From Rhizophlyctis rosea (Eukaryota > Chytridiomycota > Chytridiomycetes > Rhizophlyctidales > Rhizophlyctidaceae), in NCBI GenBank assembly GCA_027596075.1, contig JADGJC010000103.1, positions 56,480-120,479 on the forward strand: a stretch of 64,000 bases of DNA. Reading direction: 5' to 3'. The first letter of the stretch is position 1. The number at the start of each line of letters is the position of its first letter. This document shows, piece after piece, positions 58,766 to 64,000 of this stretch. The position numbers and the translations under genes are program-made. The notes under the pieces were generated by a model. That model was not told the origin of the DNA and did no database searches. It worked only from the letters and a program-made list of their open reading frames with translations.

Positions 58766-60004
58766 ATGCACGCCCCCCATTATTCTCCCCGATTGAATAT
58801 CCCTTGCCCTGTTGCAGTCCACATGCGTTGCACAGGGCTCATGGATCGCTTCCACCAGTATTATCGACTCCTGCTGGGCAACGTCGACAAGGACGAGCAG
58901 ACAAGGGTGGAGACGCGCTTGCAGATCCAGCAAGCGATGCTCACCTTTCATCGCGACCATCCCCCGCCGAACTTAGATAGATTTGAGACCACCGAGGAGG
59001 AGAGGGTTAGGACTAGAGAAGTTTTGGGGCGCTGGGGGGAACCACCAAAGAGGCCACTACCACCTCTTCCTTCCTACATCAGGAGGGATGAGTTACCGGA
59101 TTATGCGACACTGGGTAGGTTAGCCAGGGAGGGAGTTGAGTGGCCTGCGACGAACGACCAGACGGAGTTGAAGGAGTGGTGGTATCCGTTCCGCAAGCAA
59201 CAGTTCTACACCGAGTGGGAATTGCGTAAGCCGCCAGTTCACGCACCTCAGGCTGATGAGATCGTACTTTCTCCTTCCGGACTCTTAGTTCAAGGTCCCG
59301 TCGACACTCGCAAGCCCCTACCCGCCATGTTCACGGTACCACCTCCAGTTCACGGTCGCAAGACTCCGCTCACTCTCCCAGCGATTTCGACGCAATTGCA
59401 GCAGCCAGCTCCAACCACGCCAACTCCCTCGCCCTCGACTTCGACGGCGATGGTGTTAGCAACAACAGCAGCTGCGACAACCCCCACGGCAGCAGCTCCA
59501 GCACCACCCACTTATGAACCAGCGCCCGGTTGGACCTTCTACGGATCAATACAGCCTGTGTTCGATCTCTTCCAAAACTTGCGCTTCTCTACCAATACCA
59601 AGGCTACTGCCAAGATGCAACCAGGCAGTCCCACCTTAACGCTCGCGAAACCACCATCAACTGCGCCTTCAACTCCCACCGGTCGTCCCGCCAAGGGCGT
59701 TAGTCGGCGAGTCTCCCAGGCCACCATCGACATCGATGAAATACAGCAAGAAGACGATGAGGACGTCGCAGCCGCCGCTCAGGCTGCGGCAGCAGGTGGT
59801 GAAAGCCCCCGACTTAGCAACACCGATCATTGTACCATCTCTTCGGTTGTCTTCGGAATCCAAAAACAACTTCAACATGAATTCCCTTCCGCACTCTCAA
59901 CTTCGGCAACCAAACTCGTACCCAAACTTTGCAAAAGCTTTGCTGCTCAGCCACCTAGCCTCTTAGCTACTTCGACGACACTCGTCTACCCAGGCCACTC
60001 CTGA
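58766..60004 (+). CDS. Orphan ORF, possibly retroelement-related
   Basis: An uninterrupted ORF of 412 codons. The N-terminal 170 residues are folded-looking and charged (YYRLLLGNVDKDEQTRVETR, LDRFETTEEERVRTREVLGR, WWYPFRKQQFYTEWELRKPP). The rest is proline, threonine and alanine rich with an acidic/alanine stretch (EIQQEDDEDVAAAAQAAAAG). I recognise no domain. Its base composition and lack of introns differ from its neighbours. It is followed by a tRNA-like unit and gag-protease remains within 1.5 kb, so it may be a tail or accessory ORF of a retroelement, but I found no reverse transcriptase, RNase H or integrase motif in it. Confidence 0.45.
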   Translation: MHAPHYSPRLNIPCPVAVHMRCTGLMDRFHQYYRLLLGNVDKDEQTRVETRLQIQQAMLTFHRDHPPPNLDRFETTEEERVRTREVLGRWGEPPKRPLPPLPSYIRRDELPDYATLGRLAREGVEWPATNDQTELKEWWYPFRKQQFYTEWELRKPPVHAPQADEIVLSPSGLLVQGPVDTRKPLPAMFTVPPPVHGRKTPLTLPAISTQLQQPAPTTPTPSPSTSTAMVLATTAAATTPTAAAPAPPTYEPAPGWTFYGSIQPVFDLFQNLRFSTNTKATAKMQPGSPTLTLAKPPSTAPSTPTGRPAKGVSRRVSQATIDIDEIQQEDDEDVAAAAQAAAAGGESPRLSNTDHCTISSVVFGIQKQLQHEFPSALSTSATKLVPKLCKSFAAQPPSLLATSTTLVYPGHS

Positions 60005-60147
60005 GTTGGGTGTATAGCTTCAATGGCAGGGGGCAATACAGGACACTCCTGGACAACCCTGGGTCGGTCGGGACTTCCCGCACACGCCCTCTATCTCGTA
60101 CTTTCCTTCACTGCCGCAGCATTTCGCTTTCCCTCAATTAATAAAAA

Positions 60148-60219
60148 GCGACCCCCCCGAGAATTGAACCCCCAACCGTCGGATCGCTGGCCCGACGCTT
60201 CCCACTATGCCATGTGGAC
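60148..60219 (-). pseudogene. tRNA-like Pol III unit (decayed tRNA or SINE head)
   Basis: On the minus strand an A box (TGGCATAGTGGG, 60201-60212), an anticodon arm TCGGG-CCAGCGA-TCCGA (60179-60195) and a B box (GGTTCAATTCT, 60160-60170) follow at tRNA spacing, with a TTTTT terminator just after (near 60,143). The loop would give anticodon AGC (alanine), but position 33 is C instead of U. The T stem and the acceptor stem (GTCCACA against GGGGGTC) pair poorly, so this is unlikely to be a working tRNA. Confidence 0.55.
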
Positions 60220-61141
60220 TGGTGACTAGAAAATTTGGGACCTTCATGGCACGTTCTGGGACCTTAGCATCGGATTCAAGGATAGTTTAGCCATTTTCGA
60301 CACGTTAGCACAATCAGCACTGCAAACTCATCGATCCTGCATCATAGTTTGCACTCCGAACTCAGCCACCGATTGGCACCTGCACAACTCATCAGATGAG
60401 CCTCATCTCCTTCCACCCTTCTGATCATTGCTTCGGTCAACATCACCATCAGCTGACAGCAACATCCCACCTTAGTGTCCTGTTCCCATTGGTTCCTGAT
60501 CAGCACATTGTCGGATTGCAACACAGTCTCACCATGTCATCGACACTTGGCAGCACCTGATTGGTTAACAGCCATCTCACCACCCTTTGCCGATGCTCGG
60601 AATTTGTAAGATAGTGGGAGTGGAAAGTTTAGAGTTGGTTGTGTGTAACTTTGCTGTATGGACTCTATTCATAATTTGCCCCCTCTGTCAAGGGCATCGG
60701 GGAGGTCAAGTCAGTTTTGGACTAAGATTTCTTTAGTCAACTTACTGCACCTTTGAGCGAAGCTTGCTGGCACATCTTGCTATTGAGCCTAGTTCCCCCA
60801 ACTATTCTTTGGGTTTACATTCAGTGGCTGGCAGGCCAATATTTGTTGACATTGTGTTCTGAGCATCGCTTGTGATTTTGTCTTCTTGATACACTTGATC
60901 CGATTCAATATCCTCAATCTCAGTCTGGGGACTTAGTGGTTTCCAAGCTTCTCATCCTCATCGTACTTTGACGTCTTTTACAGTGGAAGTGCGGGGTACC
61001 ACCCGTCTTTCCGCCGCCTCCTAGCATTCGTCCCAGCTCACCCAAGCCAACGACCTTTCTCCACCCCATCGTTTCAACTCTAACCTGAACTTCAACTACA
61101 ACCCTCATTTGCAACACCCATCCTTCATACCTCCCTCGCAC

Positions 61142-62506
61142 CACATAGTACCATCGCCCTGGCTAACCAAATCGCCATCACCACTTTCGATGAATACATC
61201 AACTACACTGTCGACAAAGCTCCTCCTGTCCCACCCACTTTTCATCAGACCGTGCAAGAGTTGTATGTGACGTTCCTCAAATACTACACCAAACTCAACT
61301 GTCCTTTGCCCAACTTAGACCGTGCTTCCTCCATGCCCACCAAACCTCACATCCCTGGTCCTACCGAAGGTTGTAGTTACACCATTGCTGACATCAACTA
61401 TGTCAAGCAGCTGGCCTAACACCACTGTCGTGCCTACAAGGCTCAGTTTATCGAGCGGCAATCCCTCAAGGCTGCAGTCGTCCGTGCTGCTGCTGTTGTT
61501 GCCAACAACAACAACAACACTCGTGATTGTCCCTTCCGCCTTCTCAAAGGGGACAAGTTCAACGGCGCCGACAAACTCCAAACTGCCGACCCCAACAAAT
61601 ACTCTATCTGGGAAGCAGCAGTCAAATCCGAAATCGGTGCCTACCTGTCGCAACCCTCCCTTTCCGAGAGCGAGAAGATCAACCTCATGTGGATCTCTCA
61701 CCACTACCTCCCTCCTACCATGGAAGGTGCTGCTCGTCGAGACTTCACCGAATGGCGCAGTACCCCGGGAGCTGCAAGACTCATTGCCGTCAATGAACGC
61801 AAGGCCTTCTTCAGGCATCCAGCTACCCGCTTCGGCGCTACTGAACCGCTCGGCACCGACCTTCGCCATCGTCTTTAAACCAAGCGCGGCTCCATCCAGC
61901 CCAACTCCAACATTCTCAGGGCCGCTTCCAGCCTCGATGAGATCTTTTCAGGCTGCCCCAATCGCTACCATCCCAATGGCCCAATCTCCTGAACTTCTAC
62001 ATCAAACCCCTGTTCCACCCTCTCCATGACCACGAGCGCTTTGACGACATCCTCATGCGCGAACTCGAGAAGAACGACACCCGCATCAAAGACGTTACCT
62101 GGTCTGCCCACATCCGACCAGCCTTCAACCAGGTGCACAAGTCCGTCACCACCTCCAACCTGAGCTCACATTGACTCCTGCCAACCCTCCTCCTAACACC
62201 CCGGCGACTCCCAGTTCTCCCCGCAAGCGCAAGCAAACTGATCCCATTACACCTCCGGCATTCCAACATCGCCTGGGCGCTCATCCTGGTTTCAACAACA
62301 ATCCTGAAACCAACTCCAGCAATACACCTGTCGGCAACAAGGGTCCACGTGTCGACACTTGTTTCAACTGCACCCTGATCGGTCACAATTCCACCGCGTG
62401 CCCCACTGGTGCTGTCGACAAGGCTCGCGTCGCCCACAATTATGGGGCTTTCAAGGATGGTCGCACTCTCCTCAAGATTGGTGACGCTGATCCTGCCCTT
62501 GCCTGA
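61142..62506 (+). pseudogene. Broken gag-like gene with CCHC zinc knuckle
   Basis: A capsid-like protein can be followed in pieces: NQIAITTFDEYINYTVDKAP, then after an in-frame stop at 61417-61419 LLKGDKFNGADKLQ, KYSIWEAAVKSEIGAYLSQP and LMWISHHYLPPTMEGAARRD. A further stop lies at 61876-61878. The frame then changes near 61,975 (WPNLLNFYIKPLFHPLHD, RIKDVTWSAHIRPAFNQVH) and again around 62,172. The last piece contains VDTCFNCTLIGHNSTACPTG, a perfect C-x2-C-x4-H-x4-C nucleic-acid-binding knuckle, and ends at 62,506. Several independent lesions show the copy is dead. Confidence 0.72.
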
Positions 62507-62551
62507 TGTGAAGCAGCATCCTCAGTTGCTGCCAGTGTCCCTGTCACTACT

Positions 62552-63514
62552 GTGGATGCCTCTGCCTCTTCCATTGTTGAGCTACCATCTGACGTTCCCG
62601 ATGCTGATGGCCTCATCGCTTTTTTGTCCCGTTGTACTGTCAATACTAGTGATGATAATAAGATTTCTTCTCCATTGTATTGCTCTGTGCATTGTCTGAG
62701 CAGTTATTTGTCACCAGTTGAAGTGTGCACTACTTCTCTTGGTCCAACTTCAGTGGCATGTAGCTCTTTGCTCTCTGCTGGACACCCTCTCCTGTCAGAG
62801 CCTAGTCAGCCTGAAGTGATTGGTGTGAAGTGTCTTTCCTCTGCTTCCCATACTTCACGTTCCGATTCACCATCGATGCCCGATAGTGTTGAATTGCGTG
62901 GTATCGGAACAGGTACGCCTTTGGAGCTCCCCAGGATTGCGGTACCACGGGGTGGTACTGCAGCCAACAGAGGCGCCTCAAAGTCTGTCCTGCCTGGGCC
63001 AATGGTGGAGTATCTTCGAAGGCGCTCTAATCAACATCATCGGAAGAAGGTCTCCACTTGTCGGCCTTTGGAAGTGGGAATGATTGACAACCTTACCCCA
63101 GCAGCTGCAACTTCATCTCCGACCTCTGCAACTTCCAAAACCTCTACCTCCTCCGTCGCTTCCTTGGAACTGACACCTGCCACCACAAACACATCATCTG
63201 CACACTCCTTTCCTTCTTCATCATCGAGTAACTGTGGCACCCTCATCGGATCCATCTGTACCTTTGCTTACTGGGTCAACTGCACCTTCGATTGCTCCAG
63301 CTGCGATTCCTCATCCAATCCTTCTTGGTCTTCCGGTTCAGTCTTCCAAAGATCTGGTTTCGGTTTTCTCGACACCCTCAACGTCTTCGGATGCGACAAC
63401 CTTCTACAATTGGGACCCTCCTCCATCCTTTCTTCCTTCTCACACTTCTGGTTCCGATGCAACTTCATCATACCTTTCCCGCCAGGAGCAGGCTCGTGCT
63501 CATCGCCAAGCTGA
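62552..63514 (+). other. Serine-rich open stretch between gag and protease remnants
   Basis: An open frame of 320 codons, very rich in serine and threonine, with no domain. The 3' third is overlapped in another frame by the sequence leading into the protease, so this frame is probably not the ancestral one throughout. Confidence 0.3.
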
Positions 63515-63925
63515 ACGTCAAGCACAATTCCTCCAGTCTCCCATCCCCATCGCACCTGGTCCCGCAAGTATCATTGTTCGTATCGGTCGCCATCGTATCG
63601 TTGCAGGAGTTACTGCTTGGCCGACTCCGGTGGTGGCGCCAACGTCATCGACTATCGTATCTGCAAGACTTGCCGGATCCCAGTCAATCCTCAAGTCCCT
63701 CCTTGTTTGCTACTCGACAACGCTGACGGCTCCCTCCTCAACATCATCGCCATCGCTACCTTTTCAGTTCAGTCTGGTCCAGTAACTTCCCGCATCCGAG
63801 CTTTCGTCGTCAACCCCCTTCCAAACAAGCTCATTCTCGGTACTCCATGGGCAATTGCAACTGGGGATGTGCTCGACTTCAGTTCTGGAACGGCCTATGT
63901 TGCGTTAGCGAAGACCGAACACTAA
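63234..63925 (+). pseudogene. Broken retropepsin-like aspartic protease
   Basis: The upstream frame carries RQEQARAHRQAERQAQFLQS and GPASIIVRIGRHRIVAGVT, the usual lead-in strand. Continuing into the active-site motif LADSGGGANVIDYRI (catalytic D-S-G) needs a frame change near 63,612. The second conserved part FVVNPLPNKLILGTPWAI (flap and hydrophobic-LG motif) is intact and the frame ends at 63,925. The residual domain resembles retroviral-type proteases of LTR elements. Confidence 0.7.
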
Positions 63926-64000
63926 GTCAGAAACGATTCGAAACTAAGTGAGAACTAACAAAAGAGCCAACGGCTAGTGGTGGACTTCTGTATATTCATT

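Larger units (their letters stand above)
61100..63925 (+). mobile_element. Degenerate LTR-retrotransposon remnant (gag and protease)
   Basis: This stretch contains a capsid-like reading frame, a CCHC zinc knuckle and a retropepsin-like domain in the gag-PR order of LTR retrotransposons, with several stops and frame changes. No reverse transcriptase is visible before the window ends. LTR borders could not be defined. The 60,230-61,100 interval upstream has no gene I can name and may hold the 5' part of the element. Confidence 0.7.

Noticed and set aside
60023..60229. Short plus-strand ORF ending in SHYAMWTGD
   Set aside because: It is the antisense translation of the tRNA-like unit, not a protein gene.
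61322..62029. 235-codon serine/proline-rich frame in the retroelement
   Set aside because: Out of frame with the capsid-like blocks; composition is that of a shadow frame.
1..64000. CRISPR array, rRNA genes, prophage or bacterial operons
   Set aside because: No regularly spaced repeats, no rRNA-like sequence and no Shine-Dalgarno-led gene clusters; the spliceosomal introns and gene content are eukaryotic.

Overview
The window comes from a nuclear genome of a flagellated (zoosporic) fungus, most likely a chytrid or close relative. It combines fungus-typical genes (a copper-fist transcription factor and a Vps3844/DUF3844-like vacuolar protein) with genes that belong to motile cilia (a complete axonemal dynein heavy chain and a ZBBX-like protein). 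It also carries INTS13/Asunder, which yeasts are not known to have. Most genes are split by short GT-AG introns of about 45-110 bases, intergenic gaps are short, and both strands are used. No organism was named, so this assignment is inference from gene content.

Layout from left to right. 1-9 kb: a TPR co-chaperone-like gene cut by the left edge (-), nicotinamide riboside kinase (+), a small proline-rich gene with its own TATA box (-), a tiny membrane protein (-), a RibD/DHFR-fold reductase (+) and INTS13 (-). 9.3-25.4 kb: a METTL27-like methyltransferase (+) meets the 13.5 kb dynein heavy chain (-) tail to tail, followed by the tRNA splicing endonuclease subunit SEN34 (-). 26.6-35.6 kb: a PWWP/LEDGF-like chromatin protein (+), mitochondrial HMG-CoA lyase (+), a ubiquitin E2 (-) and an RRM protein with a GW-rich linker (+). 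36.4-47.3 kb: a Vps3844-like membrane protein (-), a NIPA-type Mg2+ transporter with an added cysteine-rich ectodomain (+), TIM23 (+) and the PP2A activator PTPA (-). 47.8-58.7 kb: BRAP2-like RING ligase (+), F-box/LRR protein (-), copper-fist factor (+), ZBBX-like protein (+) and an RNF14-like RBR ligase (+). 58.7-64 kb: an orphan ORF, a decayed tRNA-like Pol III unit and a broken gag-protease retroelement.

The genes are mostly unrelated housekeeping functions: NAD salvage, leucine catabolism, protein import, tRNA splicing, and four ubiquitin-pathway genes (E2, BRAP2, F-box, RBR). Two are cilium-linked. There is no operon-like logic, but the start-to-start pairs PTPA/BRAP2, E2/RRM protein and SEN34/PWWP protein probably share promoter regions.

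Exon borders were placed by eye from GT-AG signals, reading frame and family resemblance recalled from memory. Borders I could not reconcile are stated in the entries.
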